The notes beneath the pieces were generated by a model. It was not told where the DNA came from and ran no database searches. It was given only the letters and a program-made list of their open reading frames with translations. This document shows, one piece after another, positions 1 through 9,026 of a stretch of DNA of 64,000 nt. This DNA comes from Rhodococcus sp. SMB37 (GTDB lineage Bacteria; Actinomycetota; Actinomycetes; Mycobacteriales; Mycobacteriaceae): the NCBI RefSeq assembly GCF_004345605.1, contig NZ_SLVY01000001.1:186001-250000 (forward strand), read 5' to 3'. Position 1 is the first letter of the stretch. Every line of letters begins with the position of its first letter. Position numbers and translations under genes: made by a program.

Positions 1-2
1 TC

Positions 3-386
3 ACTCCGTTGTTCGGAGACGTCGACGCGCTCGGACACGTCAACAACGTCTCGATCGCCCGATACTTCGAGCAGGCCCGTGTCCTCGTGATGGAGGAACT
101 CACCTCCGCTCTCGGCGGACCCGCGTTCGAACGCGCGGTGCTGGCCCGGATCGAGATCGATTATCTCGCCGAGGTCTTCTATCCCCACGAAGTCGTGATC
201 TCCACCGGCGTGTCGAAGGTGGGTACCTCGTCGCTGGTACTCGGCTCGGCGCTGTTCCAGCACGGCCGGTGCGTTGCGCTGGCGACCTCCATCGACGTCG
301 GCACGAAACCGGAAGGCGGTGCGGCGCCGATCTCCGACGAGGTGCGCGCTGTGCTCGACAAGTATCTGCTCGATCTCCCGAACTGA
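3..386 (+). CDS. acyl-CoA thioesterase (4HBT hot-dog family), 5' truncated
   Basis: This gene enters from the left edge, so its true start is outside the window and only about 127 residues are visible. The first residues read GDVDALGHVNNVSIARYFEQ, the classic 4-hydroxybenzoyl-CoA-thioesterase-like hot-dog motif (D..GHVNN..Y..Y/F). In this family the Asp and the following helix form the active site that hydrolyses acyl-CoA thioesters. It lies tail-to-tail with the LysR gene, only 13 bp away. The visible length fits the C-terminal part of a 140-160 residue member. The acyl substrate cannot be predicted. Confidence 0.8.
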   Translation, partial: TPLFGDVDALGHVNNVSIARYFEQARVLVMEELTSALGGPAFERAVLARIEIDYLAEVFYPHEVVISTGVSKVGTSSLVLGSALFQHGRCVALATSIDVGTKPEGGAAPISDEVRAVLDKYLLDLPN

Positions 387-399
387 TCGTCTCTGCCGA

Positions 400-1308
400 T
401 CACCGTCCTCCGGGAACGAACGCTCCTGCTCTGCGCACGATGTGTTCGTGCAACCGCGCGACGGCCGGAGTCGGGCGGTGGTGTCCGCTGACGAGCCCGA
501 TGTCGCGGTCCCGGTTGCCCGTCAACGGAATCCCGACGAGGTCGTCGCGGGACACGGAAGCCGGCAACAACGCAACACCCAACCCCTGTGCGACGAGTGC
601 GCGGGCCGTCTCGAACTCACCGATCTCGAATGCGACGTTCGGAACGAACCCTGCCTCCTTGCACCAGGAATCGAGAAGTCGACGCAGGTGGAATACGGGC
701 GGATTCGCGATGAAGTGCTCTGCGGCGAGGTCTGTGAGGGCGACCTCGCCACGGTCGGCAAGCCGATGCGACGGGGCGACATACAGCAGAATGCGTTGCT
801 TCCCGAGTAGCACGACAGCCAGATCGTCCGGGGGTGGAATCACGACGGCGAGATCGAGACGACCCTCGCGGACCATCGCGCACAGCGCTTCGCCGTGAGC
901 CTGGACGAGACCGAACCGGATGCGCGGTGCCGTGTCGTGGAATTCGGCGAGCAGCGAGGGAATGCTCACCGGGCCGAGCGTGAGGGGAAACCCGAAACGA
1001 ACCGATCCACTGTCGGGGTCAGCGTTGCTGCGTACGACATTCACTGCGTCGTCGAGCACCCTGACCACGCCGCGGGTACGTTCGTGCAGTTCGCGACCAG
1101 CAGCGGTCAGTGCGACACCCCGACCGACCGGCTGGAACAGCGCCACCCCGAGGATCTGCTCGAGCGATTTCAGTCGCCTGCTCAGTGACGACTGCGGCAC
1201 ACCGAGGACAGCGGCCGCGTGAGTGATGTGTCCTTCCGTCGCGGCGGTATCGAACGCTGCGAGCAGTGGCACGATCTCGGCGATCCGACCCGACCTGTAT
1301 CCATCCAT
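400..1308 (-). CDS. LysR family transcriptional regulator
   Basis: 302 residues. The N-terminal winged helix-turn-helix (about residues 8-65) contains [20 protein letters not shown], followed by ALFQPVGRGVALTAAGREL, both diagnostic of LysR proteins. The rest is the periplasmic-binding-like effector domain. I chose the ATG at 1308 (MDGYRSGRIAEIV) because the longer frame to 1428 would overlap mqo and adds non-LysR-like residues; an ATG at 1338 is also possible. It is divergent from mqo with an ATATC-N14-GATAT inverted repeat between them, so control of mqo and itself is a reasonable inference. The effector is unknown. Confidence 0.88.
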   Translation of the reverse strand: MDGYRSGRIAEIVPLLAAFDTAATEGHITHAAAVLGVPQSSLSRRLKSLEQILGVALFQPVGRGVALTAAGRELHERTRGVVRVLDDAVNVVRSNADPDSGSVRFGFPLTLGPVSIPSLLAEFHDTAPRIRFGLVQAHGEALCAMVREGRLDLAVVIPPPDDLAVVLLGKQRILLYVAPSHRLADRGEVALTDLAAEHFIANPPVFHLRRLLDSWCKEAGFVPNVAFEIGEFETARALVAQGLGVALLPASVSRDDLVGIPLTGNRDRDIGLVSGHHRPTPAVARLHEHIVRRAGAFVPGGR

Positions 1309-1329
1309 ATTCGGATGATAATCCACAAA

Positions 1330-1353
1330 ATATCTCATTGGACGGATTGATAT
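1330..1353. promoter_or_regulatory. candidate LysR operator between the LysR gene and mqo
   Basis: ATATC (1330-1334) and GATAT (1349-1353) form an inverted repeat separated by 14 bp, in the divergent intergenic region. Size and placement fit a LysR-type dyad, but the arms are only 5 bp and AT-rich words can occur by chance. Confidence 0.35.
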
Positions 1354-1398
1354 CTGCGGAGGAAGCTGGGGACACCAGCGAGAGAAGGAGTGTTTCCC

Positions 1399-2802
1399 AT
1401 GAGCGACAACACATCCGACACCATCCACGATGTCGTCCTGATCGGAGGCGGGATCATGTCCGCCACCCTCGGCGCCATGATGTCCCGCCTCGAACCCGAC
1501 GCCTCGATAGTCCTCCTCGAGCGCCTAGACGAAATCGCCGGTGAGAGTTCCAGCGCATGGAACAACGCCGGCACCGGACACTCCGGCTACGCGGAACTCA
1601 ACTACATGCCCGACCCCACCGACGGCGCGACAGCGCAGGACATCGCGCACCGATTCCGCCTCTCCCGACGGTTCTGGTCGTCACTGGCAGCCGATGACAC
1701 CATGCCGGAGTTCCTCACTCCCGCACCGCACATGGACATCGTGTTCGGCGAACGAGACGTCGAATACCTGCGCGCCCGGGTCGACACCCTGCGGACATCG
1801 CCGACGTTCTCCGACATGGAATTCACCGAGGACCCCGAGACCATCCGCGAGTGGGCTCCCCTGCTGGTCGAGGGCCGCACCCACACCGGACCCATGGCCG
1901 CCTCACGCCACCACGCCGGCACCGACGTCGATTTCGGTGCACTGACCAGATGGCTCGTCGACGACATCGCGACCCGCGGCACCGACGTACGTCTGCACCA
2001 CGAAGTCATTCGGCTGCACCGCTGCGACGACGGACTGTGGGTGATCACCGGTCGAGACCGGGCAAGTGGGCAAGGTTTCCGTCTCACATCACGGTTCGTC
2101 TTCGTCGGTGCCGGCGGCTACGCACTGGAGTTGCTCCAGAAGGCCCGGGTCGATGAGGTGCGTGGATACGCCGTGTTCCCCGTCGGCGCACAGTTCTTTC
2201 GCACCGACAACCCGGTGGTCGTCGCACGGCACGACGCGAAAGTCTACGGCCAGGCCGACGTCGGTGCTCCGCCGATGTCGGTGCCGCACCTCGACGTGCG
2301 CGTGGTCGACGGGACACGGTCGTTGATGTTCGGACCGTACGCAACATTCAGCACCCGGCTACTCCGACACGGCCGGCTGTCCGACCTGTTCCGCACGATC
2401 CGCCTGCGCAACGCCGCCGTGATGGTCACCGCAGGCCTGCGCAACCTGGCTCTCGTGCGATACCTCCTCGGGCAACTCGCCTCGTCGAAGAACCGCAAGT
2501 TCGCGCAACTCCTCCGGTTCTACCCGGGCGCAGATCCCGCTGACTGGTACCTCGTGCAGGCCGGACAGCGTGCACAGCTCATCAAGCCGGACGAGCACGG
2601 CCACGGCGTACTGACATTCGGAACCGAGCTCGTCACGAGCGCCGACGGGACGATCGCGGGACTTCTCGGTGCGTCACCGGGAGCGTCCATCGCCCCTGCC
2701 GTCATGGTCGATCTGCTCACACGGTGTTTCCCGGACCGGCAGGACGCGTGGGCATCAATGCTCGGCAACCTGATGCCGAACCGGTCACACGACGCAGCGT
2801 GA
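1399..2802 (+). CDS. mqo: malate:quinone oxidoreductase
   Basis: 467 residues. Membrane-associated FAD enzyme that oxidises L-malate to oxaloacetate and passes electrons to the quinone pool. It starts with a Rossmann FAD motif (VVLIGGGIMSATLGAMMSRL) and has the MQO-typical ESSSAWNNAGTGHSGYAELN block near residues 50-70. The C-terminal half carries FYPGADPADWYLVQAGQRAQ and GASPGASIAPAVMVDLL, also family-typical. The start is the ATG at 1399, preceded by AAGGAG (1385-1390) with 8 nt spacing; an in-frame GTG at 1390 overlaps that ribosome-binding site and is rejected. It is slightly shorter than the usual 490-500 residues. Its divergent LysR neighbour is the likely regulator. Confidence 0.95.
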   Translation: MSDNTSDTIHDVVLIGGGIMSATLGAMMSRLEPDASIVLLERLDEIAGESSSAWNNAGTGHSGYAELNYMPDPTDGATAQDIAHRFRLSRRFWSSLAADDTMPEFLTPAPHMDIVFGERDVEYLRARVDTLRTSPTFSDMEFTEDPETIREWAPLLVEGRTHTGPMAASRHHAGTDVDFGALTRWLVDDIATRGTDVRLHHEVIRLHRCDDGLWVITGRDRASGQGFRLTSRFVFVGAGGYALELLQKARVDEVRGYAVFPVGAQFFRTDNPVVVARHDAKVYGQADVGAPPMSVPHLDVRVVDGTRSLMFGPYATFSTRLLRHGRLSDLFRTIRLRNAAVMVTAGLRNLALVRYLLGQLASSKNRKFAQLLRFYPGADPADWYLVQAGQRAQLIKPDEHGHGVLTFGTELVTSADGTIAGLLGASPGASIAPAVMVDLLTRCFPDRQDAWASMLGNLMPNRSHDAA

Positions 2803-2840
2803 TCCGACTCTGCACTGGTCTCATTCGATTGTGCCCCACG

Positions 2841-5450
2841 TCATCCGACGACGATCCTGCCCATCGCGCCGCGGTCACCGTCGACCATCCGATGATTGAG
2901 GAATGTGTAGATGCCGGGTTCGAGGAACCGGAGTTCGACGAACCCGCCCTGCGCGACCGCGAGGTCGAGGACCTGCGAGCCCCCGCTGTCGGGGTCGCCG
3001 GCGCGCAACAGGTAGGTGCCCTCCTTGTATACAGTGTCGAATTGCGAACCGACGATGTGGAAGGCGACCGGCTCGTTGGGGCCGGCATCGAGGACCCAGA
3101 TGCGCAGGCGGTCCCCGACCTCGGCGTGCAGTGGGCGGTGCACGTACTGGTCGGCGAACGCGTTGAACATCACCAGATCCGGAGTGCCGGCGGCGACCTT
3201 CACAGCGTCGACCTCTCCGTCGCCGAGATAGGCGTCCGACTGCACCATCAGGTATTCCGCGTCGACCGCTGAGAGGCTCGGCGGGTCGATGACGACGGCT
3301 CCGAACATCCCGGCAGCGATGTGAACGGCCATCGGCGTAGTAGCGCAGTGGTACAGCCAGATTCCACTGTGCTCGGCACGGAAGCGATAGATCAGCTCCT
3401 CACCCGGGTTGATCGTGCGCATCGGCCCGTCAGGCCCGACCATGCCGGCATGGAAATCGATGGAGTGCCCCATACTGCCGTGGTTGACCATCGTGATCTC
3501 GAAGACGTCGCCGACCCTCCCCCGCAGGGTCGGGCCCATCGCTTGTCCGTTGTAGGTCCACATGGTCTGCGGTACACCCACGGCGTATTCACCCGGGACC
3601 TCGGTGATCTCGAAGGTGTACCGATGTAACGTCCCGTCGGATGCGGGCGCGAGCAACGGGTCGCGGGCCACGAAATCCGTGTCGGGTTCGGCGGCGAGGT
3701 CCACCGTCGGCGCTCCCGCTGCCGAGCCGTGGTCGTGGACCATCGCGCCGCCGCCACCGCCGTCCGCGACGATGTGGACCACCATGCCCTGCTGCCGATG
3801 CCCGACGATCGAACACCACCCGTCGATATCGGCACCGACCACACCGACCTCGAGGGTCGACGACTCCCCTGGCGCCAGCCTGCCTGTGTCGTGTCCGGTC
3901 GCGAGAACCAGATCGTGCACCTGATCGTCGGAGTTGGTGACGGTGAGGACGAGACGATCACCTGCCGGAACAGTGATGGTATCGGGTGTGAAGCGCATCC
4001 CGACCGCTTCGATGTGGACCTCGGTGGTGTTCCCGGTCGGGGTGACACCGGCCGATGCGTCCTGACCACCGAAATCCCCACCGATACCCGACATGACGGC
4101 GGCCACGAGCGCAAGGCACGCCAACGCGGAGGTCGCCTGAAGCCCACGCTGATGGGTGGCCGGGACGTAGTCGGGTACGGTCCGCCCCGACATCACCGCC
4201 CGACGACCCGCCACCGACGCCTTGGCGCTGGTGATCATGACCGGCAGGAACATCACGAATGCGATCATGACCAGCGCGGTGCCCCCGACCCGCATCCAAC
4301 TCTCGAGTGGCATCAGGAACAGCAACAGACCGATGTTGATGACGACGATTCGCCAGACCCACCACCGATTCATCTTGTCGACGCCCGCGCTGACGACCGC
4401 GGGCCCCCCACCCATCAGCGTGGGCAGCAGATGGCTCATGACGCCGAACAACAGTTGCGCCGCGAATCCGGCCAAGAAGGGAACGGTCATCAGCGTTGCC
4501 CGGTCCGGATCCATCGGACCGGTCGCGAGGACGATCGCCAGGACCGCAAGCGACCCGAGCAGCCACAATATCGCCGCGGTCACGGACGCGACGGCATATC
4601 CGTTGGGCGGATGCGAGAAGGCGCCGCGCAACAGCGGTGCTGCCACAACGATCCACCCGATGAGATAGACCGCGCAGCCGGCCGCCGCGATGAGCGGATA
4701 CCCGGCCAAGGCACCCACCATCAGCGCGGCGATACCGACGAGCAGGATCGCCAGAGCCGCGGGACGTCGCTCCACACCGGCCTTGTCCATCCCGATCAGA
4801 TTCGGATACATCACGGTGAGCACACCCGCGGCGGCCAGACCCAGGAACCCGAGCAGATTCATGGCCTGGTGGGCCAGAAGGAATCCGGCTTCTGCCTGCT
4901 CGGTCGCCCCGTACGCCAACACCGCACCGAATCCGGCGCCGAACGGCAACATCGCCGACGAGGCGACGAGGAACCACACGCTCTGCGCGTGCTCCGCCGG
5001 GCTGTCACCCGCCTCGACTCTCGCGCGCTGCGCTCGCCGGATCAGTAACAGCAGCGAGATCGCATGCCACGCCACCATCGCTCCGATGAGCACCGCTCCG
5101 ACGAAGGTGACGGGGAACCACCCGCCGACGACACCGATGATCGTGACGACGATGCCTGCGTTGAGGAGATAGATCTTGACGAGTTGAGGTCTCCGCTCCG
5201 ATTCGGGGAGGTGATACCCCAGGAAGCGTTCGGCAAGAGTCTGCGACCACACCACGATCGAGTTGGTGACAGCGCCGAGGGTGAACAGATGCACGAGCAG
5301 CCATCGCGACTCAGGAAGGAACGGGTGGGTGAGCCCGGCAACGATCAGGAGTACGAGCCATACCCGCACGGGCATGCCCGCTCGCTGGTGCCAACTCTTG
5401 GGTCGTTTCACCGTTCTCGTGGTGGTCACGGATCGATCGTAGGACTGCAC
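2841..5450 (-). CDS. membrane-anchored copper nitrite reductase-like multicopper oxidase fusion
   Basis: 869 residues in three parts. Residues about 28-460 hold a dozen hydrophobic segments resembling NnrS/heme-copper-type membrane modules. Residues about 475-562 form a cupredoxin with a complete type 1 copper set (H512, C546, H551, M556). Residues about 605-869 form a two-domain NirK-like unit: H662 and H667 in GHSIDFHAG with D665 at the catalytic-Asp position, then H701, C702, H710, M715 in the block starting YHCATTPMAVHIAAGM, and H798 in the last domain. The 8-residue C-to-H spacing matches AniA-type copper nitrite reductases. The inferred role is nitrite reduction to NO outside the membrane. 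The GTG start has no Shine-Dalgarno but lies just after a good promoter. No other denitrification gene is nearby. Confidence 0.8.
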   Translation of the reverse strand: MQSYDRSVTTTRTVKRPKSWHQRAGMPVRVWLVLLIVAGLTHPFLPESRWLLVHLFTLGAVTNSIVVWSQTLAERFLGYHLPESERRPQLVKIYLLNAGIVVTIIGVVGGWFPVTFVGAVLIGAMVAWHAISLLLLIRRAQRARVEAGDSPAEHAQSVWFLVASSAMLPFGAGFGAVLAYGATEQAEAGFLLAHQAMNLLGFLGLAAAGVLTVMYPNLIGMDKAGVERRPAALAILLVGIAALMVGALAGYPLIAAAGCAVYLIGWIVVAAPLLRGAFSHPPNGYAVASVTAAILWLLGSLAVLAIVLATGPMDPDRATLMTVPFLAGFAAQLLFGVMSHLLPTLMGGGPAVVSAGVDKMNRWWVWRIVVINIGLLLFLMPLESWMRVGGTALVMIAFVMFLPVMITSAKASVAGRRAVMSGRTVPDYVPATHQRGLQATSALACLALVAAVMSGIGGDFGGQDASAGVTPTGNTTEVHIEAVGMRFTPDTITVPAGDRLVLTVTNSDDQVHDLVLATGHDTGRLAPGESSTLEVGVVGADIDGWCSIVGHRQQGMVVHIVADGGGGGAMVHDHGSAAGAPTVDLAAEPDTDFVARDPLLAPASDGTLHRYTFEITEVPGEYAVGVPQTMWTYNGQAMGPTLRGRVGDVFEITMVNHGSMGHSIDFHAGMVGPDGPMRTINPGEELIYRFRAEHSGIWLYHCATTPMAVHIAAGMFGAVVIDPPSLSAVDAEYLMVQSDAYLGDGEVDAVKVAAGTPDLVMFNAFADQYVHRPLHAEVGDRLRIWVLDAGPNEPVAFHIVGSQFDTVYKEGTYLLRAGDPDSGGSQVLDLAVAQGGFVELRFLEPGIYTFLNHRMVDGDRGAMGRIVVG

Positions 5451-5459
5451 CGACGATGA

Positions 5460-5490
5460 ATACTACCCATTGTCGTAGCCCCCACGTCAA
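5460..5490 (-). promoter_or_regulatory. sigma-70-type promoter of the copper oxidase fusion gene
   Basis: Read on the minus strand, TTGACG (5485-5490) and TAGTAT (5460-5465) are separated by 19 bp. The GTG start at 5450 lies only about 9 bp beyond the -10 box, so the transcript would be leaderless or nearly so. That fits the missing ribosome-binding site. Confidence 0.5.
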
Positions 5491-5548
5491 GGAAAACCGA
5501 AGGTCCTCGAATCGGCCGACCTAAGGCTCTATCATAGGGTTTCACACC

Positions 5549-6571
5549 TCAGAAGAGCGTCGGAGGACCCACCGGCAGGGGCTCCCGAGACCGATCCGGA
5601 ACCTCGGCGCTTCGATGCCCCGAGCGCCCAACTCCCAGCCCGTACTGCTCGACGAGCGGATCGACCCGGGCATCGAGCCAGCGCGTGTACTCCCGGGATA
5701 CATAGGCACCCCGACCGTAGAGTCGCCGGTACCGCGGCAGCAGAGCGGGATGCTCCGAACCCAACCACGACAGGAACCATCCCCGCGTGGATCCGCGCAG
5801 GTGCATCGGGATCACGGTGACCCCCGACGCTCCCGCCACCGCGAGGTCGGCAAAGAGCCCCTCGAGGTGCCGCTTCGAATCCGTGAGGTACGGGATGACC
5901 GGGGCAACCATCACATGACAGGACATCCCCGCATCGGCGATCGCACGAATGAGATCGAGTCTGGCCTTCGGGGACGGCGTGCCCGGCTCGATCTGTTGTT
6001 GCAGTTCATGGTCTCCGATAGCCAACGAGACGGAGACGCTCACGTCGACCTGACGCGACGCGAGCGTGAGCAGTGGCAGGTCGCGTCGGAGAAGTGTGCC
6101 CTTCGTCAGAATCGAGAACGGGGTGCCGGATTCCGCGAGAGCTCGGATGACGCCCGGCATCAACCGATATCGACCCTCGGCGCGCTGATACGGATCGGTG
6201 TTGGTACCGAGCGCAACGTGCTCGCGCTTCCAGGACTTGCGCGCGAGTTCCCGGCGAAGGACGGCTGCGACGTTGGTCTTGACCACGAGCTGAGTGTCGA
6301 AGTCATGACCGGCGTCGAGGTCGAGGTACTCGTGCGTGGGGCGCGCGAAACAATATCGGCACGCGTGACTGCAACCTCGGAACGTGTTGACCGTGTACTC
6401 GAACGGCAGACGGGACGCCTCGGGCGTCTTGTTCAGCGCGCTCTTGCACAACACCTCGTGGAAGGTGACGCCGTCGAATTCGGGTGTCCGCACGCGGCGC
6501 ACAAGACCGGAGCGCTCGAGCCCGGGCAGCGCACCGTCGTCTGGATCTACCGCCTGCGTCGTCCACCGCAT
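5549..6571 (-). CDS. Rv2578c-family radical SAM protein
   Basis: 340 residues. The radical SAM cluster motif is CSHACRYCF (CxxxCxxC), near residue 75. The surrounding residues FRGCSHACRYCFARPTHEYL, ALGTNTDPYQRAEGRYRLMP and LTKGTLLRRDLPLL are those I recall for M. tuberculosis Rv2578c and relatives of spore photoproduct lyase (SplB). The ATG at 6571 (MRWTTQAVDPDDGALPG) matches that family's N-terminus; the open frame runs further upstream to 6802 without family support. The substrate is not established for this family. It lies between the copper oxidase and the divergent ESX-substrate pair. Confidence 0.85.
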   Translation of the reverse strand: MRWTTQAVDPDDGALPGLERSGLVRRVRTPEFDGVTFHEVLCKSALNKTPEASRLPFEYTVNTFRGCSHACRYCFARPTHEYLDLDAGHDFDTQLVVKTNVAAVLRRELARKSWKREHVALGTNTDPYQRAEGRYRLMPGVIRALAESGTPFSILTKGTLLRRDLPLLTLASRQVDVSVSVSLAIGDHELQQQIEPGTPSPKARLDLIRAIADAGMSCHVMVAPVIPYLTDSKRHLEGLFADLAVAGASGVTVIPMHLRGSTRGWFLSWLGSEHPALLPRYRRLYGRGAYVSREYTRWLDARVDPLVEQYGLGVGRSGHRSAEVPDRSREPLPVGPPTLF

Positions 6572-6724
6572 ACCCACAGTCGAACACTCGTACGAGCAGG
6601 TGTCAACCGTTTCCTCGAATCGGTGTTCGACCGACACCGCCGCCCACTCGGCCCCGGAGTCCCGGTCGCACCCTCGGACACCTCGAGCTAAAGTGCTCCT
6701 CACGTTGATATCGAGGGGGGTTCG

Positions 6725-7063
6725 ATGAGCGGTTTGTTGCCCGGTGCCGGAATCCGGGTGGTTCCCGATGGTGTCCGAATGTATGGAAGCACTAATCTTC
6801 ATGCAGCAGAACAGGTTGCACGTGCCGGATCGATGGACCTGGGGACGAATGTCGCGTCACTGAGTCCGGCCATGGGACTGATCGGTGCCGATTTTCTCGC
6901 GGCCTTCGCGGCTGCACAGAGCGAACACACGCGCGCGGTGGGGCAACTGACCCTCGCGTACGCATCCAATGGCGTTGCGGCACATGAGGCCGCCGCCGCG
7001 TACGACGGCACCGACGCTGCCACCACCATCGCGCTCGCACGTTCCGGTGGGAGCCCGGCGTGA
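6725..7063 (+). CDS. EspC-like type VII secretion target protein
   Basis: 112 residues, Ala-rich and helical. The block GLIGADFLAAFAAAQSEH, the following helix and the C-terminal AAAAYDGTDA fit the DUF2580/EspC family of ESX substrates. YDGTD is a YxxxD/E type VII export signal placed just after the helical hairpin, as expected. The ATG follows a purine-rich GAGGGGGG. The next gene starts within its stop codon (GTGA), so the two are co-translated and probably co-secreted. No ESX core gene (eccC, mycP and so on) lies in the window, so export would depend on a system encoded elsewhere. Confidence 0.7.
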   Translation: MSGLLPGAGIRVVPDGVRMYGSTNLHAAEQVARAGSMDLGTNVASLSPAMGLIGADFLAAFAAAQSEHTRAVGQLTLAYASNGVAAHEAAAAYDGTDAATTIALARSGGSPA

Positions 7064-8286
7064 AATCCGTCGCGCCGATCCAGGCGCCCGAGGTATCCCC
7101 CACCGTGCTCGACGCCTTGCGCGCATCACCGGTGGCGCCCGTACTCGACATGCCGCTTCCACCGGCTCCTGAGCTTCCTGCCTTCGTGCCGCCGGCAACA
7201 CCCGGACCGGAAGCGGTCGAGGAACTGCTGCAGTCCATTCCGGTTCCCACACTGCCCGAGCTCGACGAACTGCTCCGCCCCATCGTCGAGCTCGGAAACA
7301 TGTTCGGTACCGGTGTCTGCGAGACACTCGACCCCTCGACCATCCTGCAGCAGGGTTCACGGCTGCTCGACGGCGCTGCTTCACTCGGCCGATCGGCGCT
7401 GTCCGCCCTTCCCGAATCGTGGGAGGGCAGCGCCGCCGACATGACAGCCGATCACTCGACCAGGGCGCAGCTCGCGTCCTACGAATTGAGTGAGCGCGGA
7501 AACCTCATCGGTCAGGTGACCCGCGCGGCGACCGCTACCGTGGAGCGAGGGAATATCGAGTTGACCGGCATCGCACAGTCTTTCATCGCCTCCGCTGTCG
7601 CGACCGCCCCGGTCGCGATGACTCCGCCCGGGCAGGCGGCGCTGATCGCGTCGGCAGTCGAGCACGTCAGTTCTGCGCTTGCCGTCGTCGCACGCACCCG
7701 CGGAGAACTCACCGGGCACACCGTGGCGATGAATGCATTGACTCCCCCGATCCCGGTGCCGGCACCGACCATGACCTCGATGCCGCTCGATCCGGGTGTG
7801 CTCGCGAGCACGGTCTCGGGGACGGTGCCGCACATCGGTGGGGTCTTCTCCGGCGCTGCCGGCGAACCGATCTCGACCCTCCCCACCTCCACCGCGCCCA
7901 CCGGCGCAGCCGCCACGATGGCGACCTCGGTCACGTCGGGTGTCGGTGCCGCAGGTCTCGGCGCGGGAAGTATGGGAACGGCGTACGGCAGTGCTGTCGG
8001 CAGCTACGGTGCGGCGAACGCCGGCGCGACAGCGATACCGTCTGCCGGGGCACCTTTAGCCATGGCACCGCCCTCCGGCACAGGCGCAGCCGGTAGCACG
8101 GGCACCGGGACCACCCGCGGCCCTGTCCTCGGCGGCGCACCTGTGGCCGCAGCGAACCGCACCGAGGACACCGCGCACCGCAGTTCTCGGGGAATTCTCG
8201 TCACCTCCGGCACCAGCAGCGAAGTGGTCGGAGAACTGCCGTTCGTGACCCCTGCGGTGATCGGGGCCGTCGACGACGAGTGGTGA
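7060..8286 (+). CDS. Pro/Ala-rich WXG-containing protein, likely ESX substrate partner (EspA/PPE-like)
   Basis: 408 residues. The Pro-rich N-terminus (about 1-75) has no signal peptide. A predicted helical segment (about 80-215) contains PESWEGSAAD, with W121-E-G as a WXG-type turn, and a long Ala-rich helix follows. Residues about 225-380 are a low-complexity Gly/Ala/Thr/Ser/Pro tail. The layout resembles EspA- or PPE-like partners of small EspC-like proteins. The GTG start overlaps the upstream stop. No enzymatic motif is visible. Assignment rests on architecture and context, so this is less certain than for its partner. Confidence 0.55.
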   Translation: MKSVAPIQAPEVSPTVLDALRASPVAPVLDMPLPPAPELPAFVPPATPGPEAVEELLQSIPVPTLPELDELLRPIVELGNMFGTGVCETLDPSTILQQGSRLLDGAASLGRSALSALPESWEGSAADMTADHSTRAQLASYELSERGNLIGQVTRAATATVERGNIELTGIAQSFIASAVATAPVAMTPPGQAALIASAVEHVSSALAVVARTRGELTGHTVAMNALTPPIPVPAPTMTSMPLDPGVLASTVSGTVPHIGGVFSGAAGEPISTLPTSTAPTGAAATMATSVTSGVGAAGLGAGSMGTAYGSAVGSYGAANAGATAIPSAGAPLAMAPPSGTGAAGSTGTGTTRGPVLGGAPVAAANRTEDTAHRSSRGILVTSGTSSEVVGELPFVTPAVIGAVDDEW

Positions 8287-8331
8287 TCGGACCGGCGGCC
8301 AGCACATCCGCCGGGATTTCCGCTCAGGGTG

Positions 8332-8364
8332 GCCCTTCCGGATCCCGAGAAGATCCGGAAGGGC
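8332..8364. terminator. bidirectional hairpin between convergent genes
   Basis: Perfect 13-bp stem GCCCTTCCGGATC (8332-8344) with GATCCGGAAGGGC (8352-8364) and a 7-nt loop. It lies between the ESX-substrate gene and the convergent PH-domain gene, touching the latter's stop codon. There is no clear U-tract, as is common in actinobacteria. Confidence 0.7.
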
Positions 8365-9026
8365 TACTCGACGAGTGATGCCACCTCATGATCGGTCAGC
8401 GTCGTCTGCGGAACTCGTCCCGCGGCGCGGGCCAGTTCGACCGCGCGATACAACGGGCGTTCGCCCAGCCCGGCACCGCGCGCTTCCGCGCGCAGTTGCT
8501 CTACGAACACCGACGAAATCGCCGCCGCGGACGCGAGTTCACTCGACGCGAAGGCGTCCGCCAACTTCCGTAGTGCAACGATGTCCAGCTCACGGCCACC
8601 TTCGCCGCTGTACAACGCGACCGGAACCAGGATCAGGCCGTGGCTGCCATCGTTGACCCGCACGATGACCTGCGACACCCGGGCCGCACGCACGAGGAGT
8701 TCGATCCCCGCGAGGTGCTCGAGTTCGACGCGACGTGATCGGAACAGTCCACTCGCAGTGATCACCGTTCCGTCGAGCCGGATATGCCGCTTCGTCGCGG
8801 CGAACGCGCCGAGAGCGGGCGCGAGGCCTACGACGGCGGCGATCAGGGCCGCAACCCACCAGGGAGCAACGAGCCACACGACCGCGCCCACGATCAGACC
8901 CGCGAGAACAGCCAGCATCGCGAGTTTCCGGGCGCGCGGCGCCAGCAGCCGCGCCGGAATCAGATCGAGGGCCACCGGCTCCGGCCTCGGCGCTTGCCGA
9001 CCGTCAGGCGCGGTCAACTGCCTCAC
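8364..9026 (-). CDS. PH-domain (bPH) membrane protein, hypothetical
   Basis: About 220 residues. Two hydrophobic helices ([20 protein letters not shown] and [20 protein letters not shown]) are followed by a bacterial PH-like beta domain (about 80-150) and a helical C-terminus. The frame continues upstream into hisS, so the start is uncertain. GTG at 9026 overlaps the hisS end by 23 nt; TTG at 9017 is the alternative. Being downstream of and overlapping hisS, it is probably co-transcribed with it. No catalytic motif is visible and no function is claimed. Confidence 0.65.
   Translation of the reverse strand: MRQLTAPDGRQAPRPEPVALDLIPARLLAPRARKLAMLAVLAGLIVGAVVWLVAPWWVAALIAAVVGLAPALGAFAATKRHIRLDGTVITASGLFRSRRVELEHLAGIELLVRAARVSQVIVRVNDGSHGLILVPVALYSGEGGRELDIVALRKLADAFASSELASAAAISSVFVEQLRAEARGAGLGERPLYRAVELARAAGRVPQTTLTDHEVASLVE

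Noticed and set aside
3729-5048. 439-residue plus-strand frame opposite the copper oxidase fusion
   Set aside because: His/Arg/Asp-rich shadow of a gene whose copper ligands are all intact on the minus strand.
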